Assembly: GCF_964222135.1 (NCBI RefSeq)
Contig: NZ_CAXQBR010000002.1
Location: 1-62,029 of the forward strand
Length of the DNA stretch: 62,029 nt
Direction: 5' to 3'
Source of the DNA: Euzebya sp.
GTDB taxonomy: Bacteria; Actinomycetota; Nitriliruptoria; Euzebyales; Euzebyaceae
Of this stretch, positions 1-9,431 are shown piece by piece. The notes under the pieces were generated by a model. It was not told where the DNA came from and ran no database searches. It saw nothing but the letters and a program-made list of their open reading frames with translations. The stretch's first letter is position 1, and every line of letters begins with the position of its first letter. The position numbers and the translations under genes were made by a program.

Positions 1-1291
1 CCCCCACCCGGAGCTCGTTTCCCCACGCGGCGCCCATCGCGTTGTTGAGGGCTGCGACTTGTTCCTCACCGGAGAGGTCTCCCCAGTCCTCGGCGTGTTC
101 GGGGAACAGCCGTAGCTGTGTGCCCTCGGTGAGGACCGCGGCGTGGCGACGCTCCAGCGCCGCGTGGATCGCCGCCGTGCTGCTGGACGCCAGCCGCTGC
201 ATCAGGAGGACGAGGAACCCGACAGCGGGCCGGTTCTGGGCCAGCGCCTGCTTGTAGCCGTGGCGGACGTACTCGGTGACCGCGTCGTAGAGCTGCTGCT
301 CGATGTGCCGTTCGCCGTAGGGGATGCTCCGCAACGTCGTAGTACGGGGCAGGAACAGCGGGTTGCCGTCTTGGTCGGTGGTGCGGCGCTTGTCAGCACG
401 AACGACCAGCGGGCCGACCGTGTCACGGGTTGCCTCGAGCCCGTGGATGAAGCGGTCGTCGAGCAGCCCGAGCAGGCGGGCGAAGGCGTCGGACTTGCCT
501 GGGTGGGGGGTGGCCGACAGCAGCAGCACGTTCGGGGCGCACTCGGCAAGTCTTCGGGCCAACTGGTGACGGGCGACACTCGGGTCGCTGCCGGCGACGT
601 GGTGAGCCTCGTCGATGATGACGAGATCCCAGCCGGCGTCCACCAACGCGTCGACCCGGAGGCGGTTGTGCTCTTCGACCCGCTGGGGTGACCACCCTGC
701 ACGTGCCGTCAGCGGCTTGACCGCGTCCAGCGAGCAGATCACCTGGTCGAAGGTGGACCACGGATCGATCCCGGCGTCGAACGGCACGCCGCCGGGCCCC
801 ACGCGCACGAACTCCTCGTCGAAGTGGTCGGCCATCTCAGCCGCCCACTGCAGCTGCACGCCCTTGGGCGCGATGACGAGAGTGCGGCGGACCCGTCCAC
901 GGGCCTTCAACTCGGCGTGGATCAGTCCAGCCTCGATGGTCTTACCGAGACCCACCTCGTCGGCGAGCAACAGCCGAACCGGGTTGCGGGCGAGTCCCCG
1001 CTCGAGCGCGACGAGCTGGTGCGGGAGGGGGGCCAGGCGCGTGCCGTGCACGCCTGCTGACCCTGGTGGATCGAGTTGTTGGATGGCACGGCAGGCAGCT
1101 GCTCGCCACGCGACCTCTGCCGGCGCCCACGGTCGCGAGGTCAACGTCGCTAGCTCAGCCGTGGGACAGCGATGGACGGCCGCGCGGCTGGGGATGACGA
1201 TCTGAGCCGTCTCAACCCGGTCTATCGAGGTCGTCCCCAGGACGCGCACGACCTCGTGGCCGGTCGGCCACCACATCCACTCGGTCACCAT
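1..1291 (-). CDS. brxHII: SNF2-family helicase, BrxHII-like, 3' end cut by window edge
   Basis: An open frame runs off the left edge; 430 residues from the N-terminus are present. Superfamily 2 helicase motifs are clear: motif I (DEVGLGKT, residues about 111-118), motif II DEAH (about 227-230) and motif III SATPH (about 259-263), followed by the start of the region between the two helicase lobes. The second lobe lies outside the window. The ATG shares one base with the TGA of the methyltransferase gene (TGATG), so the two are probably translationally coupled. In BREX type 3 a SNF2-like helicase, BrxHII, follows the PglXI methyltransferase, which fits here. The SNF2 assignment is firm from motifs; the BREX role is inferred from gene order. 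A DISARM DrmD-like helicase is the main alternative, but no other DISARM gene is visible. Confidence 0.88.
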   Translation of the reverse strand, partial: MVTEWMWWPTGHEVVRVLGTTSIDRVETAQIVIPSRAAVHRCPTAELATLTSRPWAPAEVAWRAAACRAIQQLDPPGSAGVHGTRLAPLPHQLVALERGLARNPVRLLLADEVGLGKTIEAGLIHAELKARGRVRRTLVIAPKGVQLQWAAEMADHFDEEFVRVGPGGVPFDAGIDPWSTFDQVICSLDAVKPLTARAGWSPQRVEEHNRLRVDALVDAGWDLVIIDEAHHVAGSDPSVARHQLARRLAECAPNVLLLSATPHPGKSDAFARLLGLLDDRFIHGLEATRDTVGPLVVRADKRRTTDQDGNPLFLPRTTTLRSIPYGERHIEQQLYDAVTEYVRHGYKQALAQNRPAVGFLVLLMQRLASSSTAAIHAALERRHAAVLTEGTQLRLFPEHAEDWGDLSGEEQVAALNNAMGAAWGNELRVG

Positions 1292-3906
1292 CAGCGGACG
1301 AGCATGTCCGCGTTGTCGACGTAGTAGCGGAGCGTCGGCTCGTCGACCAGTGCATCGGCCGGCAGGCGGCGACCGACGGCGACGATCAGGTCGTAGTCCT
1401 GGCGATCCCACGCGTCGTCGAAGCCGGCCTTCACCGCTTCTGAGCGGAACGTCGCGATCCTGCCGGTGCCGGCGGTCAGCGTCTCGAACTCCCGCAGAAG
1501 CGCGCGGGTGCGGAGCTTCTCGAGGTCGGCGGCCTTCTTAGGATCGGGGACGTACCAGCGGCCATCGTCGTCTTGGATGAAGTTCTCAGCCAGCAGCTCC
1601 CGCAGCTCTGGAAGCTGTTCCCAGTCCGCCAGACTGTTGCCGAGCTCTCGGAGGAAGGCGGGTTGGATGTCGCTGTAGGCGAGCGGGCGACTGCGTGCCT
1701 TGAGGTGTTGCCTCAGCCATTGGACCGCGGATGATTCGTCGGTGATGAAGAGGGTGTCGGCGAGCAGCTCCTTGAACGTCAAGCGGTGACGTTCGTAGGT
1801 CTCGACCTGTGTGTCGAGGAAGTACATGCCGTCGCGCACGGGGAACCGCTGGTCGAGACCCTCGTAGAACTCCGTGGTGGTCAACGGGACCGGGATCTTG
1901 CGGCTGACGTGGTAGGCGATCATGCGGTCGTACAGCCGATCGGCCATTCGCTCGCGGATCGGCACGGCTTCACCGCGCCGACCCTCGACGACCTGCACCT
2001 TGCCGAGATGCTCCGTGATGAACGCCCAGGCCGTCTGCGGGTCCCCGTCACCGATGGCGGCGATGTCCGGCGAGGGGACGGTGGGCTTGTAGCAGGAGAT
2101 GACCAGGTCCTTCTTGGCCGCGGAGTCGGCAGTGACCTGTCGGTAGGACAGCTGCTCCTTGTCGAGGATGCGGGTGTCGGCGACCAGGAAGCCCGCGTGC
2201 TCGAGCGCCCGTTGGACGGTGAGCCACACGTCGTTGCTGTGGTTCGAGAACTCCACGGTCATCCACCGGCCGGGCTTGAGGACCCGGTAGAACTCCGCGA
2301 AGCAACGGGCCATGACCCGGCCGTACTCGCCGAGGCTACGGGGCACCGTCTTGCTCTGGTTCTCGATGGCCTCGTCGTCAGCTGACGTGTACACGCCATG
2401 CCATGCTTCGATGAGGTAGGCGAGGTCGGCGTAGTAGATGTTGGCGCCGAACGGCGGGTCGACGAACACGTAGTCGATCGAGTCATCCGGCAGGTCGATC
2501 GAGGTCGACGAGCCGGTGGAGATCATCACCTGGTCGAGCTTCGCCGGGGTCTGCTGCCAGGTCTTCACCAGCGTCTGCCGCTTCCCCCTCGCCGGTTGGC
2601 TGCCCTCCAGGTTGTAGCGAACCGAGCACTCAGAGTGGAGGGAGGGCACGTAGTACACCCCCGTCTGTTGGCGATTCACTTGTGAGTGGTCGGTCGGCTT
2701 GTAGCGGTTCTGCCAGGAAAGCCCCCACAGCGCCTGTTCGATCCAGAACTTCAGCGCGAACCTGGTTAGCGGTTCTGATTCGGCATTAGCTTCCGTCCAG
2801 AGCCAGGCGAGACTGTGGAGTGCGCGGTCTCCCCAGAGGTGGTGGACGCGGGTGAACCCCTTCTTGTCCATCGGGGCTCGCTCGTGGGTCATGTGCATGA
2901 ACGGGAACTCGTGGTCGGGGACCGGACCGGCGAGCGGCGTGGTGGCGATGCGGTCCAGGACAGCGAGGTCGGCCTCGTCAGGCGCCTTGTCGTACCGGGC
3001 GCCGCCATATCGGTAGTGGATGCGGACGGGGCGCATCTCGATTCGAGAGGTGGTGTCGCCGACCGGGGTACGGACGGTGGTCAACCGTCGTTCGAGCCGC
3101 TTCTTGTCCTGCTCGGCGCCACAGGTGGGGCAGGGGAACGGCTCCTCGACGCGTCCGGTGCTCGCGTTGTACGCGACGTCGTAGAAGACAACTGGAGACG
3201 CGCACTGGTTGCAGGAGAAGACCTCCGACCAGACCGTGTACTCGATCTTGGCGGGGCTGCCGTTGCTGTGCGTCGTCTCGTACATCCAGCCGAGCTCGGT
3301 GTCGAAGCGCTTCAGCAGCGCCGCCGAGGCGATGTCGAAGGCGGCAGCGTCGATCGGCAAGTTCAGGCCCGCGGCGATGATCGATGCGGACGGGCCCAGG
3401 TCTGTCAGCACCGCCCGGCGATACCCCCACGACACCGGCCCGAGCTCGCCCTCGATCGTCTCCTTGGTCTTGGCGTCCGGCGCCCCGCATGCCTGGGCGG
3501 CGAGGCCCGTGGCGCCGGTACCGGCGAACCCGTCCAGGACCACGTCCCCGGGACGGGTGTAGTGCAGCAGGAAGCGCATGATCGCGGGGTGCGGCACCTT
3601 GGTCGGGTAGCTGTGCGCCTTGTAGAAGAAGTTGCCCTTGCCGACCGAGACGTCGGTGGCGAACGGACCTGGGTCGGGGCGCTCGTCGTCGGTGGTACGG
3701 ACCCGTTCGAGCCACTCGGCCATGAACGGGTTGGGGCAGGTCGCGTGGTACGGCGGCAAGCTCGCGTCGACGATCGCGTCATCGTCGCCGACGGGGAACC
3801 CCTCCGTAGTGCGGACGTGGTCCAGTTCCTTGCGAAGCCCGTCACGTGCGGTGGCGATGTCCCAGTCGCCGGTCGATCCGGCGGTTGGGAAGAGCGGGTC
3901 GGTCAT
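1291..3906 (-). CDS. pglXI: Adenine-specific DNA methyltransferase with Zn-ribbon, PglXI-like
   Basis: 871 residues. The AdoMet-binding motif I is DGFAGTG (125-131) and the catalytic motif IV is DPPF (483-486), giving a beta-type order for an N6-adenine methylase. Between them lies a Cys4 zinc ribbon (CNQC at 232-235, CPTC at 259-262), typical of the COG1743 methylases found in BREX type 3. The C-terminal 250 residues show no motif I recognise. The ATG lies inside the stop codon of the upstream ATPase gene (ATGA), and the downstream helicase start overlaps this gene's TGA. In BREX the methylase marks host DNA at non-palindromic sites and is also needed for phage restriction. Enzyme class is firm; the BREX assignment rests on order and neighbours. 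Confidence 0.9.
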   Translation of the reverse strand: MTDPLFPTAGSTGDWDIATARDGLRKELDHVRTTEGFPVGDDDAIVDASLPPYHATCPNPFMAEWLERVRTTDDERPDPGPFATDVSVGKGNFFYKAHSYPTKVPHPAIMRFLLHYTRPGDVVLDGFAGTGATGLAAQACGAPDAKTKETIEGELGPVSWGYRRAVLTDLGPSASIIAAGLNLPIDAAAFDIASAALLKRFDTELGWMYETTHSNGSPAKIEYTVWSEVFSCNQCASPVVFYDVAYNASTGRVEEPFPCPTCGAEQDKKRLERRLTTVRTPVGDTTSRIEMRPVRIHYRYGGARYDKAPDEADLAVLDRIATTPLAGPVPDHEFPFMHMTHERAPMDKKGFTRVHHLWGDRALHSLAWLWTEANAESEPLTRFALKFWIEQALWGLSWQNRYKPTDHSQVNRQQTGVYYVPSLHSECSVRYNLEGSQPARGKRQTLVKTWQQTPAKLDQVMISTGSSTSIDLPDDSIDYVFVDPPFGANIYYADLAYLIEAWHGVYTSADDEAIENQSKTVPRSLGEYGRVMARCFAEFYRVLKPGRWMTVEFSNHSNDVWLTVQRALEHAGFLVADTRILDKEQLSYRQVTADSAAKKDLVISCYKPTVPSPDIAAIGDGDPQTAWAFITEHLGKVQVVEGRRGEAVPIRERMADRLYDRMIAYHVSRKIPVPLTTTEFYEGLDQRFPVRDGMYFLDTQVETYERHRLTFKELLADTLFITDESSAVQWLRQHLKARSRPLAYSDIQPAFLRELGNSLADWEQLPELRELLAENFIQDDDGRWYVPDPKKAADLEKLRTRALLREFETLTAGTGRIATFRSEAVKAGFDDAWDRQDYDLIVAVGRRLPADALVDEPTLRYYVDNADMLVR

Positions 3907-6900
3907 GCGTCGGTCTCCGGTGCGAGGACGATGCGGGTGCGGTCGGGGGTGTGGCCGTCGAGCAGGGTCTCGAGGAGCCCGTCGAGGCGTGCCCGTAGTT
4001 CCTCTGGTGCGGCCGGGGAACTGCCGGGGAACAAAGCGGCGCTCAGGTCGGCGGTGCTGACGGTGCGGATCTCGAAGCGCTTGAACACGAGGTCGACGGC
4101 CTTGACGAACTCGACGGTGACCGGGTCGGGCAACGTGCCGGTGTCGCGGAAGTGCTCGACCGCGTCCCTGACGCCGGCGTCGAGCAGGCCGATCTGTTCC
4201 TGCAGGTCGGGCTCGGCGAGGTTCTCGGCCAGCGTGGCGGTCCATCCCTCGTACAGCTCCAGGACTCGGGTTTCAAGCTGCTCGAGCCTGGCGTCGGCGG
4301 ACGTTCCCTCGAGCGTGCCGGGTTGGCGACCTTGGTGGATCACCGACGTCGTCAGCGCAGAGGCGTCGAGGCTCATGATCGTCGGGATGTCGGCGAGCTC
4401 CTGCTTCAAGGTCGTGAACACGCCACCGGGCAGCATCTTGATGGTGGCCAGTCGTTCGACGACGATCCATTCGGGACTGGTCCGCAACTGCTCCTTGCGC
4501 TTGTCTCCAGCGGCGTCCAGGTAGTTGTGCGTGTAGGCGGCTGCAGCAGCCTTTGCGAAGTCTTGGCGGAGCTCGTCGGCTCGGGACGTGAGCGTGCTGA
4601 CGGCGGCAGGGTCGATGGGAGTCGACTGCAACGTCGCGAGCATGTCCTCGCGAAGCGCCTTGGCGTCGTCGGACAGGCTGTGGTGCTCGCCGAAGGCGCT
4701 GACCGCCTCGCGCAGGTAGCTGGCCACACCGGCGAGCTTGGTCGCGGACTTGCGGAGGAGATCGAGGTAGGCGATCTCGTCCTTACCGGCCGTAGCAGCC
4801 TCGATCTGCGCAGGGGGCAGGTTCAGCTTGTTCAGCTTGCCTATGGAGTTGCGCGGCACGATGTCCTCGACGAACGCCTTGAGTCCGCGGATGCGGTGCC
4901 GGCGTTCCTCTCGGAGGTCGACGAGCTGGTCGCCCCAGAACTCGATGCCGTCGGCCACGACGTCTTCGAACTCGCTGATCCTGGATTGCAGCTCGACGGC
5001 ACGGGTACCGAAGGTGGTGACGAGGTCGGTGGTGGCCCCTGTGGCGGGCACAGCACCGGGCGCAACGTCCAGAAGCGTCGCTGCAGCCTTGAGCGCGTCC
5101 GTGGGGGTGGCTGCTGGTGGTGCGATGTGGGAGAAGGCGACCAGTTCGTCCTGCGGCTTCTTCGCCAGCTCTCCTAGGGACAGGGCGTCGATGGTCTGCC
5201 CGGGGTAGGCCAGCTCCGCGTGGCCGAGGTGAACCAGTGCGGCGGCGACGACGACGAGCCACTCGGGCTCGAGGTGCCATGGGGACCAGCTCCACAGCCC
5301 AGGGTCGCGCTGGGTGAGCAGGTCGGTGCGGTTGAGCACCTTGGGGGCCGCATCGTCGAGGAACTTCAGCAGTGCCGCAGCGTATGTGCCGTCGGCGTTG
5401 ATGGTTCCGGTGTGGTCCAAGAGCCCCAGCGCCGAAAGGACCGCACGGCTCGTGCTGGTCGACTTGGCCGGGGTGGCCAGCTGGTTCAGCCCGGCTCGTG
5501 CGGCCTCCATCACGTTGCCCGGTGTCACCTCGACGGTGAACGTGGGGTAGCCGGGGTAGCGCTGCCGGAAGTGGTCGGTCAGGATGTGCGACCAGACAGC
5601 CCGCAGCTGCTCGCGGATCGAGGTAGCCGGTTCGGGGACCTCGTGCAGCCACTCCGCGAGGGTGCGGGTCTCGCCCTTGTAGGTCAGGGTGACGGCATCG
5701 CGCATGTTGGTGCGCAGCCATGTGACGAGTTCCTGCCGGGCAGCCTGCGCCTTCGCGTCGTAGATGGGCCGCCGCTCCCCGGTCGACTCCTTCGCCAGAG
5801 CCAGCGCACCGGCGTACCGCTTCAGGACGGAGCGGAAGGTGTCGTCAGGTGCCGCGAGTCGCTGGAGCACCTCGTCGGACTGCTCCTCGTCGAAGAACTT
5901 GGGGGGGTCGTAGGGCTGGATGAAGAAGAGGTAGAAGTCGCGTGGGGGCTTCGCGGTCGAGCGCTGGTTGGGTGCACCCATGAACAGGTAGCCGCGGCGT
6001 TCGCTCTTCTTCTCAGGCCACGACAGGTCGTACTCCCACGTCTTGTAGGCGCCCTTGTAGGGGTCGTCTCGAACCCCGAGCGTCTCCTCCATCGCGACGT
6101 AGTAGGCCTCGTCCAGCCGGTTGTCATCTAGGGACTCGGCGCGTTGCGCGATCAGCTGGTCGTAGTCGACGTCCTTGTCGAGGTCGAGGTAGTACTGGCC
6201 GTTGTCCTGGTTCTTGCTGATGTACTCGCCGGACACCGCGACGAGCGTCTTCTGCAGGATGGACTCGAGCGTGATGCGGAGGAACGACGCGTCCTTCTTC
6301 GGCAATCCGGGCGGGAGGGGTAGGACCTGGTCGCGCAGCTCCTCGATCGTCATCCCGATCTTGCTGCGTGTGTCCTCAGTGGTCATCCGGTGGACTGCCA
6401 AGGCGTCGAGCAGGCGGGTCGCTGTCGGGATGAACTCCTTCTCGGGCAACGCGGACTGCACCTTGGTGCGGACGTCCTCGCTCTTGTCGAGCACCTCGGC
6501 CACCTCGGGCACCATCCGCGCTCCTGGGTCGTCGTCCATGCGCTGGCGGTAGCTGTCCAGGCATACGAGGCCGGGCTGGTCGTCCGGCACCTGCTGGTCG
6601 GCCAGCCGTAGGATCTCGTCCTGGATGGTGCGGAGGATCTCTCGCTTCTCGACCAAGCGGAGCTGCTCGAACGTGCCGAGGTAGGATGGGTGGACGGGGA
6701 ACAGATCGACGAAGTCCTCTAGGCGCTCGGCCATCCCGTCGTACAACGGCGTGAACGTGGTGAGGTGGTCGCGGATGCGGTCGCGTTGCGTCGGCGACTT
6801 GGGCAGGAGGCGGTGCTTGACGACGAACGACACGTCCTCCTTGCTGATCCGCAGCTGCTCGAACCGGGCCTTGACCCGTTGCACCGCGCTGGCGGCGCCC

Positions 6901-7586
6901 TGGAAGCGTGGGTTGTCGAACAGCGATTCCTGCAGGCCGATGAGGGTACGGAACCGCGAGTTCTTGGAGGACTCCCCGACCTCTCGGAGGAAGGCAAGGT
7001 CCTGGAACAGCTCGGCGTCCTTGCGGCCGCGCAGGTAGTCGAGCAGCTCGTCCAGCGCGAACAGCAGACCCTTGTCAGGGTAGACGGCCTCGAAGGCGGC
7101 CATCATCTCGACCAGGTGATCCTTGGTACCGCTGACCTGGTCGAAAGGCGGGAACTGGTAGTCCACACCCATCGCGGCGAGGCCTTTGGTGAGCTCTTGG
7201 CAGACGATGTCGCGCAGCGACATGCCTGAGGCCCCGATGTCGAAGCGGATGACCTGGAAGGTTCCACGCAGGGGCTCCAGCGCCGTGCGGACGGTCTCTT
7301 TGGTCACAACGTCGAGTAGGTCCGGGAACTCCGCGATGCCCGCGATGACCGCCATGAGGTGGGTCTTGCCGGTCCCGTAGGTGCCGACGATGAAGAGGCC
7401 GCGGTTGTCGCTGGGTTGGTCGAACCGCAGGTGGGGGAGGACCAGCGTGGTCAGTTGATCGGCCATGCGGTCGGAGATGACGTAGGTCTCGACGTCACGG
7501 CGAGCCTTGTCCTCGCTGGCGGAGTCGCGGACCTGCTTCACCTGCTCGAGCGGGGGCGGGATGTCGATGACGTCGCGGTATTTCAT
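3903..7586 (-). CDS. brxC: BrxC/PglY-like P-loop ATPase (DUF6079-type)
   Basis: 1227 residues. An N-terminal AAA-type ATPase core has Walker A GTYGTGKT (68-75) and a Walker B-like LLFALDE (174-180). The opening section, with its ETYVISDRMADQL and FIVGTYGTGKTHL stretches, is what I associate with the BrxC/PglY group (I believe Pfam DUF6079). The rest is long, alpha-helical and lacks other recognisable motifs. ATG is chosen because the N-terminal family signature begins there and the upstream gene stops one base before it. BrxC is the large ATPase common to BREX systems and is thought to act with the methylase and PglZ. The family call is from memory of sequence pattern, not a search. Confidence 0.85.
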   Translation of the reverse strand: MKYRDVIDIPPPLEQVKQVRDSASEDKARRDVETYVISDRMADQLTTLVLPHLRFDQPSDNRGLFIVGTYGTGKTHLMAVIAGIAEFPDLLDVVTKETVRTALEPLRGTFQVIRFDIGASGMSLRDIVCQELTKGLAAMGVDYQFPPFDQVSGTKDHLVEMMAAFEAVYPDKGLLFALDELLDYLRGRKDAELFQDLAFLREVGESSKNSRFRTLIGLQESLFDNPRFQGAASAVQRVKARFEQLRISKEDVSFVVKHRLLPKSPTQRDRIRDHLTTFTPLYDGMAERLEDFVDLFPVHPSYLGTFEQLRLVEKREILRTIQDEILRLADQQVPDDQPGLVCLDSYRQRMDDDPGARMVPEVAEVLDKSEDVRTKVQSALPEKEFIPTATRLLDALAVHRMTTEDTRSKIGMTIEELRDQVLPLPPGLPKKDASFLRITLESILQKTLVAVSGEYISKNQDNGQYYLDLDKDVDYDQLIAQRAESLDDNRLDEAYYVAMEETLGVRDDPYKGAYKTWEYDLSWPEKKSERRGYLFMGAPNQRSTAKPPRDFYLFFIQPYDPPKFFDEEQSDEVLQRLAAPDDTFRSVLKRYAGALALAKESTGERRPIYDAKAQAARQELVTWLRTNMRDAVTLTYKGETRTLAEWLHEVPEPATSIREQLRAVWSHILTDHFRQRYPGYPTFTVEVTPGNVMEAARAGLNQLATPAKSTSTSRAVLSALGLLDHTGTINADGTYAAALLKFLDDAAPKVLNRTDLLTQRDPGLWSWSPWHLEPEWLVVVAAALVHLGHAELAYPGQTIDALSLGELAKKPQDELVAFSHIAPPAATPTDALKAAATLLDVAPGAVPATGATTDLVTTFGTRAVELQSRISEFEDVVADGIEFWGDQLVDLREERRHRIRGLKAFVEDIVPRNSIGKLNKLNLPPAQIEAATAGKDEIAYLDLLRKSATKLAGVASYLREAVSAFGEHHSLSDDAKALREDMLATLQSTPIDPAAVSTLTSRADELRQDFAKAAAAAYTHNYLDAAGDKRKEQLRTSPEWIVVERLATIKMLPGGVFTTLKQELADIPTIMSLDASALTTSVIHQGRQPGTLEGTSADARLEQLETRVLELYEGWTATLAENLAEPDLQEQIGLLDAGVRDAVEHFRDTGTLPDPVTVEFVKAVDLVFKRFEIRTVSTADLSAALFPGSSPAAPEELRARLDGLLETLLDGHTPDRTRIVLAPETDA

Positions 7587-7587
7587 G

Positions 7588-8049
7588 TCAGGCGATCTCC
7601 ATGCGGTACGGAACTTCGTCGGGGAACGTGGTGGCGCGTGGATGGAGGATGACAAATCCTGTCGCTGGCGCATCGACGTAGTCGGCACGCCCTGCTGCGC
7701 TGTAGGTCAAGCGGTTGGCACGGACCGTGCCGGGCCATGCCGCGACCAACGGCGCGCGCCGGGAATGCTGCTTCAATAGCGCCGGAACATCGGTGGCCAG
7801 CATGGGGTGGAAGAGCACGTCGAAGTCGGTGAGGACCGTCGGCTCGTTGATGGCTCGCACGTGTTCGAGGACGTCGTGCGGTTCGTGCGCGACCTGGGCC
7901 ACGAACTGGCCGATGGAGGTCAGGGTGACCGAGTGTTCCAGGGCGTCCAGCAAGACGGGGGTCGCCGGGTCGTGCTGAGGGAAGACCGCGGGACGTCCCC
8001 GTTCGACGTGGACCCGCAGCGGTTCCAGCACGGTGGTCCATCGCGTCAT
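7588..8049 (-). CDS. brxF: BrxF-like small protein lacking a P-loop
   Basis: 153 residues. It sits directly before the BrxC-like gene, where BREX type 3 has brxF, and has the usual BrxF length. The central and C-terminal parts carry a pattern that I associate with BrxF: a hydrophobic strand with an acidic residue (FDVLFHP), then LVAAWPG, then LTYSAAGRADY. The N-terminal half, where BrxF proteins normally have GxxGxGKT, shows no Walker A here. The ATG overlaps the TGA of the upstream gene, and the stop lies one base before the next ATG, so it is embedded in the operon. Either this is a BrxF lineage that no longer binds nucleotide, or it is an unrelated protein in the same slot. Confidence 0.6.
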   Translation of the reverse strand: MTRWTTVLEPLRVHVERGRPAVFPQHDPATPVLLDALEHSVTLTSIGQFVAQVAHEPHDVLEHVRAINEPTVLTDFDVLFHPMLATDVPALLKQHSRRAPLVAAWPGTVRANRLTYSAAGRADYVDAPATGFVILHPRATTFPDEVPYRMEIA

Positions 8050-9431
8050 GCGTGGGGGCCGATGCTCGTGATCGTCCACGTCCGCGTGTCGTCGTCGACG
8101 TCCCAGTAGATGCGCAGGCACTGATCGGGACTAGTGGCCTCGTCGACCTTGAGGTGTGGGGACGGCTGGGCCCCGTAGCCGAACCCTCGGCGGGCGAAGA
8201 AGTCCGCGGGTGGCTCGCCGAGGTGGTCGTGGTGCACCAGCGCGCCAGCCTCCATCACCGCCTGCGTAGCGCGGAGTAGCTCACCGGGCTTCTTGTAGCT
8301 GGCGAAGCCGCGGGCAGACATGATCGCACCGTCGGTCAGCTCGACCTTGCCGGCGTACCACGTCGTCTCGGCCAGCTCCTCGATGCGGTCGACCGCGTCC
8401 GCGACCGTTGCTGGCTCGGCCGCGTCGACTGGACCGACAGGCCGGCCCCGGTGCTTCACCGCCTTGAACTGCTCCTCCAACGCCTCCGCTTTGGCTCTGG
8501 TGCGTGACAGATCGGTTTCAAGGTCGACCGCTCGTTGACGTTCGTCCCGCAGGTGGGCTGTGAGGTCCTCGTTGTCTGCCTCGTAGAGCTGGAGAAGCTC
8601 TCGGAGGTCGTTGACGTCGGAGCCTTCAATTGCCGCACGTGCGGCGACGCGTCGATCCTCGCGGAGCTGTGCGCGGGCAGGGTGTTCGGTGACGGCGGCA
8701 GCGGCCAGGGTGCCCATCCACGAGCGGAGCTGGCCGACGGTTCGGTCGCTGATGCGGTCCGGGAAGGTCAGGCGGTGCCGGTACGGGTCGTCGTCGGGGG
8801 TGAAGCTGGGGAAGTACACCCGCAGCGCTCCGTCGTAGACCGAGAGCTGCGCACCAACGACGTCCGTAAGCGTCCACGAGCTCTGCGGTGTCGACATGAC
8901 GCGCACGTGGGCCATGCCCGCCAGCTGTCTGGACAGTTCCACCGGATCGAGCAGCAGGTCGCTGCCTCGGGACGTCCGGCTGACCACGATGACGGGCAGC
9001 CGACGGCTGTCGCTCTGCATCAGCGTCACCAGGTCCCCGACCTGTGACGGGCCCACCTCGGGGACGGGGTCGGCGTGGCACTCGTGCTCACCGTCGTAGA
9101 CGTCCAGCTCTCGGAGCAGCGTCCGGACGAGTGCGGGTGACTTGAACTCGTACTCCAGCGGCGCGATCGAGCCTGTGGCGGCAGCGCGGATACCGATCCG
9201 GATCGTGACGTGTGCCCGCTCGTCGGGCGCCCCGTGGAGGATCTCGGTCCGCCACTGGACACCGTTGAGGGTCTGCTCCAGGCGGCAGACGCGACTGCCA
9301 TCGGATGCATCGTCGATATGGATGAGCGCGCTGCCATCGCGGTGCTTGTCCATCCACTCATCAATGAAGGGCCGTGCTCGATGATTGGTCGATTCGCGGG
9401 CGTAGAGCGCGGCCGCGTAGAGCTCACGCAA
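8046..9431 (-). CDS. Unrecognised 461-residue BREX-associated protein with central coiled coil
   Basis: I do not recognise a named family. Four parts can be seen: a mixed alpha/beta N-terminal domain (about 1-125); a second domain (about 130-245) containing LPVIVVSRTS and, later, LAGMAHVRV and LRVYFPSF; a charged coiled coil (about 265-345); and a C-terminal alpha/beta domain (about 350-461) ending in RIYWDVDDD. The two globular patterns recur, as I remember it, in uncharacterised actinobacterial defence-island proteins. A TTG start is preferred because GGAGGAG lies seven bases upstream; longer in-frame starts exist but overlap the RecD fragment. Its stop overlaps the ATG of the BrxF-like gene, so it is probably co-translated with the BREX genes and may be an accessory subunit or regulator. 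Confidence 0.7.
   Translation of the reverse strand: MRELYAAALYARESTNHRARPFIDEWMDKHRDGSALIHIDDASDGSRVCRLEQTLNGVQWRTEILHGAPDERAHVTIRIGIRAAATGSIAPLEYEFKSPALVRTLLRELDVYDGEHECHADPVPEVGPSQVGDLVTLMQSDSRRLPVIVVSRTSRGSDLLLDPVELSRQLAGMAHVRVMSTPQSSWTLTDVVGAQLSVYDGALRVYFPSFTPDDDPYRHRLTFPDRISDRTVGQLRSWMGTLAAAAVTEHPARAQLREDRRVAARAAIEGSDVNDLRELLQLYEADNEDLTAHLRDERQRAVDLETDLSRTRAKAEALEEQFKAVKHRGRPVGPVDAAEPATVADAVDRIEELAETTWYAGKVELTDGAIMSARGFASYKKPGELLRATQAVMEAGALVHHDHLGEPPADFFARRGFGYGAQPSPHLKVDEATSPDQCLRIYWDVDDDTRTWTITSIGPHA

Noticed and set aside
2815-4524. Plus-strand open frame of 569 codons
   Set aside because: Antisense to the methyltransferase and BrxC-like genes; composition typical of shadows.
1-7586. 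DISARM system
   Set aside because: A SNF2 helicase and adenine methylase are shared with DISARM, but no DUF1998 or PLD protein is seen and the BrxC-like ATPase fits BREX.
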